A stretch of DNA of 54,801 bases from the NCBI GenBank assembly GCA_003457135.1, contig DMSQ01000050.1, positions 1-54,801 of the forward strand. Direction: 5' to 3'. This document shows, piece after piece, positions 9,422-16,978 of the stretch (positions within the stretch are counted from its first letter, which is position 1; the number at the start of each line of letters is the position of its first letter). The notes below the pieces were generated by a model that saw nothing but the letters and a program-made list of their open reading frames with translations, was not told the origin of the DNA and made no database searches. A program made the position numbers and the translations under genes. The stretch comes from Prolixibacteraceae bacterium. Its GTDB lineage: Bacteria > Bacteroidota > Bacteroidia > Bacteroidales > Prolixibacteraceae.

Positions 9422-11210
9422 TTTGATTACAAAAACAAATAGGACCATTAGAACAAAAATTACCGGAATCATTAACAACTTTTCATTATTGCTTCTGTTT
9501 TTTTTATCGGTATTTGGATATTTTTTCTGGTTCGGAAATTATATTTTATTCTTCCAGGAGAATCAATCCCTATTTCTTTATTCGGGCCGGTATTTCCATG
9601 ATTTTTTAATTAAACCTGGCGGAATTACAGTACTTTCAGGCAAATTCCTGACCCAGTTTTATTCGAATGAACTGGCAGGTTCTGTCATACTGGCGACCAT
9701 CTTCGCAACCCTGTTTTATTTATTTACAAGGCTGTTTAAAAACCGGAAATTCAGCTCGTCACTGAGCCTGTTATTATCATTAATTCCTTCATGTTTACTG
9801 GTATTAATGCAAACTCATTATTATCATTTCATGGAGGTGAATCTTGGGTACCTGTCTGTTATCCTTTTTCTTATATTTTCCATTTATCTCAGCAAAAGAA
9901 ATGCAGGTTTCATTGTTCTTATTTTATTCCCGCTTTATTATTATCTGACAGGTGCTTTTGCCTGGATTTTCGCAGGAGCATATATTGCTTACTCTGTATT
10001 CTTTGAAAACAAAAAGTACAAATACCTTCATTCTTTCCTGTTAATCCCTATCTCAGCATTAATTGTTTTTATTTCTGAAAATCTGTTATTCCTTCAACCC
10101 TATAATCTGTTATTTAGTTATCCACTTCCTGCAATTAATGATTCAACGTACAGGATTCTGTTTTACCTTTTATCCGGATATTTCGTTCTTACTCCACTGA
10201 TCAGTAAATTCAAATTCACAAGCAAAAGTCAGACAGTAAGACCCCTGTTTATAACCATTGCTTCTGTTCTTGTTCTGCTGCTTACGGGTTATTTGCTCTA
10301 CACCACTTATAACATTCAAACATCAAGGGTGTTAAAAACCGAGAAATATGTATTTGAGCAGAAATGGAACGAAGCCATTCGTTTTAATGAAAAGAAATCG
10401 CCGGAAAATTTAATCGGACAATATTTTTATAATGTGGCGCTGTCGGAAACTGACCAGCTTTGCGACAAGTTATTTTATGGCAGGCAGGATTTCAAGGTTG
10501 GTTCCCTTATTTTACCCTGGGGAAATGAACACCTGGGTTTCGGATCTTATTTCTATTATGCAATTGGTTTGGTAAATGAAGCTCAACGATGGGCTTATGA
10601 AGATATGGTCGTAAATGGTCAACGACCCGAAAATCTGAAAATGCTGGTGAAAACTAACCTCATTGATGGCAACTGCCGGATGGCAAAAAAATACATTGGT
10701 ATTCTGAAAAAAACGTTGTACCACAAAGCTTGGGCAGTTGATTATGAAAAAATGGTTGAGGACACTACTTTAATCAACAATAATGCGGAATTAAAACAAA
10801 AACGGCTGAGTATGCCCAAGGGAGATTTTTTTATTCATGTTAATTCGGCTCAAGATAATATCCCGCATCTAATTGAATCCAATCCAAACAACAGAAGGGC
10901 ATTTGAATATAAAATTGCATGGATGATGCTTTCAAAAGATGAAGAAGGAGTGGTTAATCAGATTAAAAACCTGAAAACATTGGGGTATTCGCGGATTCCA
11001 CGTCACATGGAAGAAGCAGCCATGATTTATTACAATGGGAAAGGGGTATTGCCTGACCTTGGAGGCTTAATCATAAGCAATGAAACATTTTTACGCTTCG
11101 ATCAGTATGTGGCAGCATTTAAAAGTAACCGGCAAAATATGGCATTGGCTAAAGAAAGACTGAGAGCCCGGTTTGGCAATACATTTATGTTTTATTATCA
11201 TTTCAAATAA
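9414..11210 (+). CDS. DUF6057-like multi-pass membrane protein
   Basis: A 598-residue membrane protein. About ten hydrophobic segments fill residues 20-305 (for example FSLLLLFFLSVFGYFFWFG and the stretch near ITIASVLVLLLTGYLL), and a soluble C-terminal part of about 290 residues looks helical and TPR-like, ending RARFGNTFMFYYHFK. The layout and the C-terminal RFGNT-aromatic ending resemble the DUF6057 family of Bacteroidota as I recall it; this is recognition by eye, not a search. The ATG at 9414 was chosen because it overlaps the preceding stop by 8 bases, the usual sign of coupling; an upstream GTG at 9291 would bury the first membrane segment behind 41 polar residues. Function unknown; a partner of the CXXCH propeller is inferred from the coupling. 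Confidence 0.75.
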   Translation: MNDLITKTNRTIRTKITGIINNFSLLLLFFLSVFGYFFWFGNYILFFQENQSLFLYSGRYFHDFLIKPGGITVLSGKFLTQFYSNELAGSVILATIFATLFYLFTRLFKNRKFSSSLSLLLSLIPSCLLVLMQTHYYHFMEVNLGYLSVILFLIFSIYLSKRNAGFIVLILFPLYYYLTGAFAWIFAGAYIAYSVFFENKKYKYLHSFLLIPISALIVFISENLLFLQPYNLLFSYPLPAINDSTYRILFYLLSGYFVLTPLISKFKFTSKSQTVRPLFITIASVLVLLLTGYLLYTTYNIQTSRVLKTEKYVFEQKWNEAIRFNEKKSPENLIGQYFYNVALSETDQLCDKLFYGRQDFKVGSLILPWGNEHLGFGSYFYYAIGLVNEAQRWAYEDMVVNGQRPENLKMLVKTNLIDGNCRMAKKYIGILKKTLYHKAWAVDYEKMVEDTTLINNNAELKQKRLSMPKGDFFIHVNSAQDNIPHLIESNPNNRRAFEYKIAWMMLSKDEEGVVNQIKNLKTLGYSRIPRHMEEAAMIYYNGKGVLPDLGGLIISNETFLRFDQYVAAFKSNRQNMALAKERLRARFGNTFMFYYHFK

Positions 11211-11401
11211 GTGCTATTGCTAAGTTGCTTTCACCTGCACTGAGAGATAATCGCCCTAATTCAGGATATTTTGGGGGGTAAAGCTGGAGATCAATAAGTT
11301 TAAAAAGACTGTTGAAATTCCAGTAACCGGGACATGATGATCAGGGTACCTGTACCATTGTTGGATAAAAGAGAAGTGATTGAGAGTTTTAAAAAGCTAT
11401 A
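11211..11401. other. Intergenic region upstream of the toxin-antitoxin operator
   Basis: No gene can be supported. A palindrome GGTACCTGTACC lies at 11345-11356, and a 22-codon frame starts at 11334 and stops at 11402 inside the first operator palindrome; the frame just upstream of it also reads as protein-like, so this may be decayed coding sequence, but no family is recognisable. Confidence 0.3.
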
Positions 11402-11458
11402 ATTCAACTTTAAAGTTAATATATCTTAAATATGTTGTACAATATTCAACTTTAAAGT
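11402..11458. promoter_or_regulatory. Twin palindromic operator of the toxin-antitoxin operon
   Basis: The 15-mer ATTCAACTTTAAAGT occurs exactly twice, at 11402-11416 and 11444-11458. Each copy contains the perfect palindrome ACTTTAAAGT (12 bp AACTTTAAAGTT in the first). The copies are 42 bases apart, close to four helical turns, so two dimers would sit on the same face of the DNA. The position just upstream of the -7 element suggests autoregulation by the HTH-bearing antitoxin; the half-sites recall the inverted MqsA sites known in E. coli. Confidence 0.7.
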
Positions 11459-11479
11459 GTAGTATATAAATATATAACT

Positions 11480-11487
11480 TAATTTTG
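11480..11487 (+). promoter_or_regulatory. -7 element of the toxin-antitoxin operon
   Basis: TAATTTTG is an exact TAnnTTTG. Only six bases separate it from the ATG at 11494, so the transcript would be leaderless or nearly so. Confidence 0.6.
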
Positions 11488-11493
11488 TTTCAG

Positions 11494-11853
11494 ATGGCAA
11501 CCAAACAAGAGGTTGAGCGTTTCTTGAACGACTTTAAAACTAAAATGAGCATTTTCCATATCCTTTTTATGGATTATCGAGGAAAAAATGCTCAGGCACT
11601 CCTGGACTTAGAGATCAGTCCAATTAAAAGAATTGAAATACTGAAAAAACTGACAGTTGAAGATTATTCTGAAGGTCCATTAGCAGAAAGAATGCGAGAC
11701 ATTTTGCCTATGTGGGTATTCGGCAAGGAGGTAAAAGGAACAGAAGTGTATATTAAAATTAGCATGGGAGCGGCAAATTCACAAACTATTTGTATCTCCT
11801 TTCATCCAGCCGAACACCCGATGAAATATCCTAACAAACAAACCAAGCAATGA
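11494..11853 (+). CDS. MqsR-like toxin of a Panacea-type toxin-antitoxin pair
   Basis: A 119-residue protein, probably a ribosome-independent or ribosome-associated mRNA interferase of the MqsR/RelE fold. It shares the MqsR layout: an N-terminal helix, LDLEISPIKRIEILKKL, the DYSEGP segment, then strands VYIKISMG and ICISFHPAEHPMKYP. The assignment rests on this layout, on toxin-first gene order and on the antitoxin next door; other RelE-superfamily toxins are possible. The ATG at 11494 is preferred to the TTG at 11485, which lies inside the -7 element. The stop overlaps the antitoxin start (ATGA), so the pair is translationally coupled. Confidence 0.6.
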   Translation: MATKQEVERFLNDFKTKMSIFHILFMDYRGKNAQALLDLEISPIKRIEILKKLTVEDYSEGPLAERMRDILPMWVFGKEVKGTEVYIKISMGAANSQTICISFHPAEHPMKYPNKQTKQ

Positions 11854-12836
11854 AAAGCCCATTTACAGGTAAGGAAATGAAAGTCGCCAAAGAAAGGCGT
11901 GAAATGACATTCCGGAAAGAAACATTTCCAGTCGTGTTTCATTATTACATCTGTGAGGAAACCGGAGAAAAGTTTGAAGACGAGCATTTTTCAGTATTAA
12001 ACAACAATCAGGTTGTGAATCAATATCGTGTTAAGCATCATATTCCTTTCCCGGAACAAATCAAGGAAATCCGCTTAAAGTATGATCTTTCAGCGGCCAA
12101 AATGTCTGAAATCCTGGGAATGGGGGCCAATTCATGGAGGATTTATGAAGGTGATGAAGTTCCATCCAAAGCACATGCAAACCTGATTCAAATGATCGGT
12201 AAACCTGAAAATTTTGAAGAATATATTCAGAAATATAGTGAGCTGGAAGAAAAGGAACGTGATAAAATTTTAAAGCACGTTCAAAAACTTAAAACAGATT
12301 CCTGTTACTGTTCTGATCAACTATACCGGTTTAATTGCCAACCGGATATTTCCACAGGATTCAAAGCTTTTGACCGGGAAAAGACGAAACAGGTAATTCT
12401 CTACTTTGCCGAACGACAAAGTCCTTATAAAACCAAAATGAATAAGTTGCTGTTCTATTCCGATTTTGTGCATTTCAGAAATACAGCCCAAAGTATTACC
12501 GGATTAAGATATATTGCGATACCGTATGGTCCGGTTCCTAATCATTTTGAATATCTGTTTGAAGCATTAGTCGAAGAAGGAATAATCTGCAAAGAATATA
12601 CGATGACCAACATTGGAGAGTTAGAGCAAATTCTTCCTACCGGTACAGTGGATTTTGATCAATCATTGTTCACAGCTTCTGAACTTGAAGCAATGGAATA
12701 TATCGCTAACACATTTAAAGATACTTCTGCCAGCGACATAGCAGATATTAGCCATCGTGAGCCCGCATGGAAAGAAAATATGGATGAGAAAAGGATTATA
12801 TCGTTTTCTTATGCTTTTGGCCTGGAAACTGTATAG
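11850..12836 (+). CDS. Panacea (DUF4065) antitoxin with MqsA-like N-terminal domain
   Basis: A 328-residue antitoxin that should bind and neutralise the upstream toxin and repress the operon. Residues 1-70 resemble an MqsA zinc domain, but the CxxC pairs are gone: the places read SPFTG and CEETGE, leaving one cysteine. Residues about 75-125 form an HTH (SAAKMSEILGMGANSWRIYE). Residues about 175-300 are the Panacea/DUF4065 domain (KMNKLLFYSDF, GLRYIAIPYGPVPNHFEYLF, ISHREPAWKEN). Panacea is known as a domain that neutralises many unrelated toxins, so the toxin's family cannot be inferred from it alone. It overlaps the toxin gene by four bases. Confidence 0.88.
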   Translation: MKSPFTGKEMKVAKERREMTFRKETFPVVFHYYICEETGEKFEDEHFSVLNNNQVVNQYRVKHHIPFPEQIKEIRLKYDLSAAKMSEILGMGANSWRIYEGDEVPSKAHANLIQMIGKPENFEEYIQKYSELEEKERDKILKHVQKLKTDSCYCSDQLYRFNCQPDISTGFKAFDREKTKQVILYFAERQSPYKTKMNKLLFYSDFVHFRNTAQSITGLRYIAIPYGPVPNHFEYLFEALVEEGIICKEYTMTNIGELEQILPTGTVDFDQSLFTASELEAMEYIANTFKDTSASDIADISHREPAWKENMDEKRIISFSYAFGLETV

Positions 12837-12905
12837 TCAATCGTATTTAGTAACCTTACTTTATTTCTACAACTCTCGCATTTGACCCCTTAAGTCCATA
12901 AAAAA

Positions 12906-12929
12906 AGCCCCGGCATAAATGCCAGAGCT
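12906..12929 (-). terminator. Rho-independent terminator of the tRNA gene
   Basis: On the minus strand AGCTCTGGCA pairs with TGCCGGGGCT (two G-U pairs) across a four-base loop and is followed by seven T residues. It begins 8 bases after the tRNA. The G-U pairs exist only in the minus-strand RNA, so it serves the tRNA rather than the antitoxin operon. Confidence 0.85.
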
Positions 12930-12936
12930 TCCTGTG

Positions 12937-13009
12937 TAGCGGGGGCCAGACTCGAACTGACGGCCTTTGGGTTATGAGCCCAACGAGCTACCAACTGCTC
13001 CACCCCGCA
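12937..13009 (-). tRNA. Initiator tRNA-fMet (anticodon CAT)
   Basis: The minus strand folds into a 73-base cloverleaf with anticodon loop CTCATAA. Three hallmarks mark it as the initiator and not the elongator: bases 1 and 72 are unpaired (T and T), the anticodon stem has the three consecutive G-C pairs (GGG/CCC), and the D stem has A11-T24. The discriminator base is A, and the CCA end is not encoded. The T arm is GTCAG-TTCGAGT-CTGGC. Confidence 0.95.
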
Positions 13010-13081
13010 ATGTATCTTTTGGTAATGTACCTTCTTCGTTTTAGAACTTTGCCACACAAAATATTTCCTGTTTAGCGGCTG

Positions 13082-13089
13082 CAAATATA
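13082..13089 (-). promoter_or_regulatory. -7 element of the tRNA-fMet gene
   Basis: The minus strand reads TATATTTG, an exact TAnnTTTG, about 73 bases before the mature 5' end of the tRNA. No clear -33 element. Confidence 0.5.
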
Positions 13090-13206
13090 AACTATCCATT
13101 GAGACTTTCCTAATTTGCATTCATCTATTTTCGGACTGTATCTGGATTTGCTTCGTTAAAAAGTATTAATAAACTTGCCATCGGTACAGTATTCTCCAAA
13201 TTCTCT

Positions 13207-13214
13207 TAATTTTG
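13207..13214 (+). promoter_or_regulatory. -7 element of the M23 peptidase-dxr-rseP run
   Basis: TAATTTTG, exact TAnnTTTG, 19 bases before the ATG at 13234. Confidence 0.6.
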
Positions 13215-13233
13215 TGATTCGAAAAACCGGGCA

Positions 13234-14097
13234 ATGAACAGAAAGGAGCTGCGAAAAAAAATATTTCAAATGCTGAAAGACCACTATCGGCTGATCATTT
13301 ATAATGATTCGACGATCCAAACGGTCTGGAGCATCAAACTTACTCCCATCAAAGTACTGACACTTGGTAGTTTGGGGGCCATTTTGCTGATACTTTTAAC
13401 CACGGTTATTATTGCCTATACTCCCTTGCGTGAAAATATTCCGGGATATCCGAGCGCCAGGGTTCGCCAACAGATACTGTGGAATTATATGCTGGTAGAT
13501 TCACTGGAAAATGAAATTAAAACCCGCGACAATTATTTTCTTAAGATCAAGACCTTATTTCAGGGCGAGACTCCATCAGAAGAATCAGCAGGCACCGAAA
13601 CAACATTGAAAATGGCTGAGGCTAAGTTTAAAAGCTACAATGCCGATTCAATATTTAAGGATAAGTTGCTGGAAGAGAAATCCAATCTCTCTCTTCAGCA
13701 AAATACCAAACGCTTGCCAAGTATAGCCAACATTCACTTTTTTACTCCTTTGCATGGATTGATCACCAATAAATTCAATCCCAAAACCGATCATCTGGCC
13801 GTTGATATTGTTGGGAAACAAAATGCCCGCATATCAAATGTACTTGACGGAACCGTCATTTTTGCAGGCTGGACGATGGATACCGGTTACTCCATCTTTA
13901 TTCAGCACGAAAACAATATCATTTCAGTATATAAACACAATGCCGAATTGTTAAAAACACTTGGCGACAAAGTGAAATCGGGCGATGTAATAGCCATTAT
14001 GGGGAATAGCGGGGAACTTACAACCGGACCGCACCTTCATTTTGAACTTTGGCACAACGGAACTGCCCTCGATCCTGAAACATACATTGATTTTTAA
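13234..14097 (+). CDS. M23 family metallopeptidase, membrane-anchored
   Basis: A 287-residue LytM-type endopeptidase that would cut peptide cross-links in peptidoglycan from the periplasmic side. A short cytoplasmic N-terminus is followed by one membrane span (about residues 42-64, AILLILLTTVIIAY), a linker with coiled-coil character, and a C-terminal M23 domain (about 170-285). The zinc ligands are in place: H-x-x-x-D in DHLAVDI and H-x-H in GPHLHFEL, with the extra histidine in YKHN. The first motif lacks the usual HxGxD glycine. It is the first gene of a run with dxr (8 bases downstream) and rseP. Confidence 0.92.
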   Translation: MNRKELRKKIFQMLKDHYRLIIYNDSTIQTVWSIKLTPIKVLTLGSLGAILLILLTTVIIAYTPLRENIPGYPSARVRQQILWNYMLVDSLENEIKTRDNYFLKIKTLFQGETPSEESAGTETTLKMAEAKFKSYNADSIFKDKLLEEKSNLSLQQNTKRLPSIANIHFFTPLHGLITNKFNPKTDHLAVDIVGKQNARISNVLDGTVIFAGWTMDTGYSIFIQHENNIISVYKHNAELLKTLGDKVKSGDVIAIMGNSGELTTGPHLHFELWHNGTALDPETYIDF

Positions 14098-14105
14098 GCT
14101 TATTT

Positions 14106-15278
14106 ATGAGAAAAAGAATCGCCATACTTGGATCAACCGGCTCAATTGGTACTCAAACGCTTGAAGTCATTTCCCAAAATCCGGAACATTTTGAAGTTGA
14201 AGCGCTGACAGCCAACAACAACATCGGATTACTGATCGAACAGGCCAAACAGTTTCGCCCGAATGTGGTGGTTATCTCCAACTCCTGTCATTACGACCAG
14301 CTGAAAGATGCCCTGAAAGATGAGCCCGTAAAAGTTTACGCAGGCCGTGAAGCGCTTCAGCAGGTAGTGCAGATGAGTACCATTGATGTAGTGGTAACCG
14401 CTATGGTAGGATATTCAGGATTAATTCCGACTTGTAACGCGATAAAAGCTGGCAAGCACATTGCCCTTGCAAACAAGGAAACGATGGTAGTCGCCGGTGA
14501 AATCATTAACCGGCTGGCTATCGAAAACCGGGTAAATATTTATCCGGTTGATTCGGAGCATTCAGCAATTTTTCAATGTTTGGTTGGCGAATTCAACAAT
14601 GAAATCGAAAAAATATACCTCACAGCCTCAGGCGGCCCATTCAGGGGCTACACCATTGAGCAATTGGCGCAGGTAACCAGGGCCGATGCGCTGAAACATC
14701 CAAACTGGGACATGGGACCAAAGATTACAATTGACTCGGCAACCCTAATGAATAAAGGATTTGAAGTGATTGAGGCGAAATGGCTGTTCGGGCTGAAACC
14801 TGAACAAATAGATGTAATTGTTCATCCGCAAAGCATTATTCATTCCATTGTGCAGTTCTGCGATGGGTCAATGAAAGCGCAAATGGGGCTTCCCGACATG
14901 AAACTGCCGATTCAGTATGCGCTTAATTTTCCTGAACGGCTTTCTTCGGCCTTCCCCCGTTTCAGCTTTTTAGATTACCCAAAGCTGACATTTGAACAGC
15001 CAAATACAAAAAATTTTCGTAACCTTGCACTCGCTTTCGAAGCTCTCAATCAGGGAGGAAACATGCCTTGTATTTTGAATGCAGCCAACGAAGTGGTAGT
15101 TCAGGCTTTCCTGACCGAAAAAATCAGTTTTCTCCAAATGCCCGAAATAATTGAACAGGCGATGGAGAAAGCATCATTTACAAAAAATCCAAATCTGGAA
15201 GACTATGTCCAAACAGATAAGGAAGTTAGAATTATAACATCCTCCATTGTTAAAAATTGGTTGATACATAAGAATTAA
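14106..15278 (+). CDS. dxr: 1-deoxy-D-xylulose-5-phosphate reductoisomerase
   Basis: A 390-residue enzyme of the MEP isoprenoid pathway that converts DXP to 2-C-methyl-D-erythritol 4-phosphate with NADPH. The NADPH-binding GSTGSIGTQTLEV is at residues 9-21; the metal and substrate residues lie in DSEHSAIFQ, ASGGPFRG and the segment HPNWDMGPKITID; ATLMNKGFEVIEA follows. Full length, no missing motif. It follows the M23 peptidase by 8 bases and precedes rseP by 17, an arrangement (dxr next to rseP) that is common in bacteria. Confidence 0.98.
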   Translation: MRKRIAILGSTGSIGTQTLEVISQNPEHFEVEALTANNNIGLLIEQAKQFRPNVVVISNSCHYDQLKDALKDEPVKVYAGREALQQVVQMSTIDVVVTAMVGYSGLIPTCNAIKAGKHIALANKETMVVAGEIINRLAIENRVNIYPVDSEHSAIFQCLVGEFNNEIEKIYLTASGGPFRGYTIEQLAQVTRADALKHPNWDMGPKITIDSATLMNKGFEVIEAKWLFGLKPEQIDVIVHPQSIIHSIVQFCDGSMKAQMGLPDMKLPIQYALNFPERLSSAFPRFSFLDYPKLTFEQPNTKNFRNLALAFEALNQGGNMPCILNAANEVVVQAFLTEKISFLQMPEIIEQAMEKASFTKNPNLEDYVQTDKEVRIITSSIVKNWLIHKN

Positions 15279-15295
15279 AAACAGAAAAAGAACTG

Positions 15296-16624
15296 ATGGA
15301 AATTGTATTGATAAAAGCTGCACAACTTATACTGAGTTTATCTCTTCTGGTTATTATACACGAATTCGGACATTTCCTGTTTGCCCGCATGTTTAAAACA
15401 AGAGTTGAGAAATTTTACTTGTTTTTTGATCCCTGGTTTTCACTTTTCAAAGTAAAAAAAGGAGATACCGAGTATGGAGTAGGCTGGTTGCCTTTGGGTG
15501 GCTATGTGAAGATTTCGGGCATGATTGATGAGTCAATGGATAAAGAAGCCATGAAATTACCTCCCCAACCTTATGAATTCCGTTCAAAAAAAACATGGCA
15601 GCGCCTGTTGATCATGACTGGTGGCGTTTTAATGAATTTCATTCTGGCTTTTATTATTTACATTGGAATTCTGTATGCCTGGGGAGAACAATATCTGCCA
15701 ACTGCAAATGTAAAATATGGCATTGAAGTTGATTCGGTTGGCCTCCGGATAGGATTACAGAATGGAGATAAGATTCTGGCTGTCGCGAACGAGAAAGTGG
15801 AAAACTTTCATAAAATTATTCCAACAGTAATTCTGGATAACGCTTCGGCCATTCAGGTTGAACGTAACGGGCAAAAAGTTGATGTTGAAATATCTGACGA
15901 CGATCTGGCGCTTTTAATTAAAAGCAGGGGGGTATTATCGTTCAGGATTCCGTTCGATTATAGAATTGCCAGGTTTGGCAAGGAATCTCCGGCCAAAGAT
16001 GCCGGAATGAAAGCTGGCGACCAGATTATCGGTATGAACAACCTGACCTACGAATTTAACGACCAGTTTAAGGCAGCCCTGAGAGATAGCGTGGGCAAAC
16101 AGGTTACTTTAAATGTACTACGCGACAATCAGGAGATGAATTTTTCATTGGTTATTCCACAAACAGGAATGCTTGGAATTCAGCTTGAACAGGATTTGGA
16201 GAAAATTTTCGAATTTAAAACCATTCGATACGGCCTGATTGAATCAATTCCTGCCGGAATTAGCCGTGGATTAAATGAAATAAACGATTACCTCAAACAA
16301 TTTAAACTAATTTTCTCGCCCAAAACAAAAGCTTATGAATCTCTGGGTGGTTTTATTGCCATCGGGAATATTTTCCCCGGGGCATGGAATTGGTATTCAT
16401 TCTGGACTATGACTGCGTTTCTTTCCATCATTCTGGGGGTGATGAACCTATTGCCAATACCTGCGCTTGATGGCGGACATGTCATTTTTCTGCTTTTCGA
16501 AATGATTACAGGACGTAAACCTGGCGATAAATTTCTGGAATACGCCCAGATTACCGGTATGGTACTTCTGCTTTCCCTGGTAATTTTTGCCAATGGAAAT
16601 GATATCTTTAAACTCTTCAAATAA
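15296..16624 (+). CDS. rseP: RIP metalloprotease RseP (site-2 protease)
   Basis: A 442-residue intramembrane zinc protease that cleaves membrane-bound regulators, such as anti-sigma factors, after a first cut. HEFGH (residues 22-26) in the first membrane helix binds zinc, and the third ligand is in LLPIPALDGGH near residue 392. Two PDZ-like regions lie between (DSVGLRIGLQNGDKIL near 143, SPAKDAGMKAGDQIIGM near 232). Four membrane segments are visible. Its substrate is not in the window. Confidence 0.96.
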   Translation: MEIVLIKAAQLILSLSLLVIIHEFGHFLFARMFKTRVEKFYLFFDPWFSLFKVKKGDTEYGVGWLPLGGYVKISGMIDESMDKEAMKLPPQPYEFRSKKTWQRLLIMTGGVLMNFILAFIIYIGILYAWGEQYLPTANVKYGIEVDSVGLRIGLQNGDKILAVANEKVENFHKIIPTVILDNASAIQVERNGQKVDVEISDDDLALLIKSRGVLSFRIPFDYRIARFGKESPAKDAGMKAGDQIIGMNNLTYEFNDQFKAALRDSVGKQVTLNVLRDNQEMNFSLVIPQTGMLGIQLEQDLEKIFEFKTIRYGLIESIPAGISRGLNEINDYLKQFKLIFSPKTKAYESLGGFIAIGNIFPGAWNWYSFWTMTAFLSIILGVMNLLPIPALDGGHVIFLLFEMITGRKPGDKFLEYAQITGMVLLLSLVIFANGNDIFKLFK

Positions 16625-16647
16625 ATATCTGAAGTTATAATTTTTGT

Positions 16648-16655
16648 TACTTTTG
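16648..16655 (+). promoter_or_regulatory. -7 element of tatA
   Basis: TACTTTTG, exact TAnnTTTG, 25 bases before the tatA ATG; it indicates that tatA has its own promoter apart from the dxr-rseP run. Confidence 0.55.
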
Positions 16656-16680
16656 CAAAAACCATTTAAACTTAAATAGT

Positions 16681-16878
16681 ATGAACTTATTAATTATCGC
16701 TGGAATAATTGGTCCTCAGGAGCTCATCGTTGTGTTGGTTGTCGTTGTACTGATGTTCGGCGGAACTAAAATTCCTGAATTAATGAAAGGATTAGGGAAA
16801 GGAATTAAGGAATTCAAGAATGCTTCAAAAGCTGAGGATGACGAACCTAAAAAAGAGGCTGAAAAAATCGAAAAATAA
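16681..16878 (+). CDS. tatA: Twin-arginine translocase subunit TatA/TatE
   Basis: A 65-residue Tat pore subunit. One membrane helix (about residues 13-28, ELIVVLVVVVLMFGG), the hinge FGGTKIPEL, the amphipathic helix MKGLGKGIKEFKNA with the conserved F-K pair, and an acidic-basic tail. The usual FGxxKLPEL motif is intact apart from I for L. TatC is not in the window. Confidence 0.95.
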   Translation: MNLLIIAGIIGPQELIVVLVVVVLMFGGTKIPELMKGLGKGIKEFKNASKAEDDEPKKEAEKIEK

Positions 16879-16897
16879 TACAAGAAGTTACTATTAG

Positions 16898-16975
16898 ACC
16901 ATTTACTATTGACTATTTACTATCTGTTGAGAACAGCGAAATAAATGGTAAATAGTAAATGAAAAAATAGTAAAT
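16898..16975. repeat. Inverted 9-mer array between convergent tatA and PBP genes
   Basis: ATTTACTAT occurs at 16901-16909 and 16915-16923; its reverse complement ATAGTAAAT occurs at 16952-16960 and 16967-16975. The arrangement (two and two, 14-15 bases apart) folds into alternative hairpins and fills the 100-base gap between two stop codons. A bidirectional terminator or a short interspersed repeat is likely. Confidence 0.6.
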
Positions 16976-16978
16976 CAT

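Noticed and set aside
12937..13009. Elongator tRNA-Met or tRNA-Ile(CAT)
   Set aside because: The unpaired 1-72 position, GGG/CCC anticodon stem and A11-T24 pair are initiator features.
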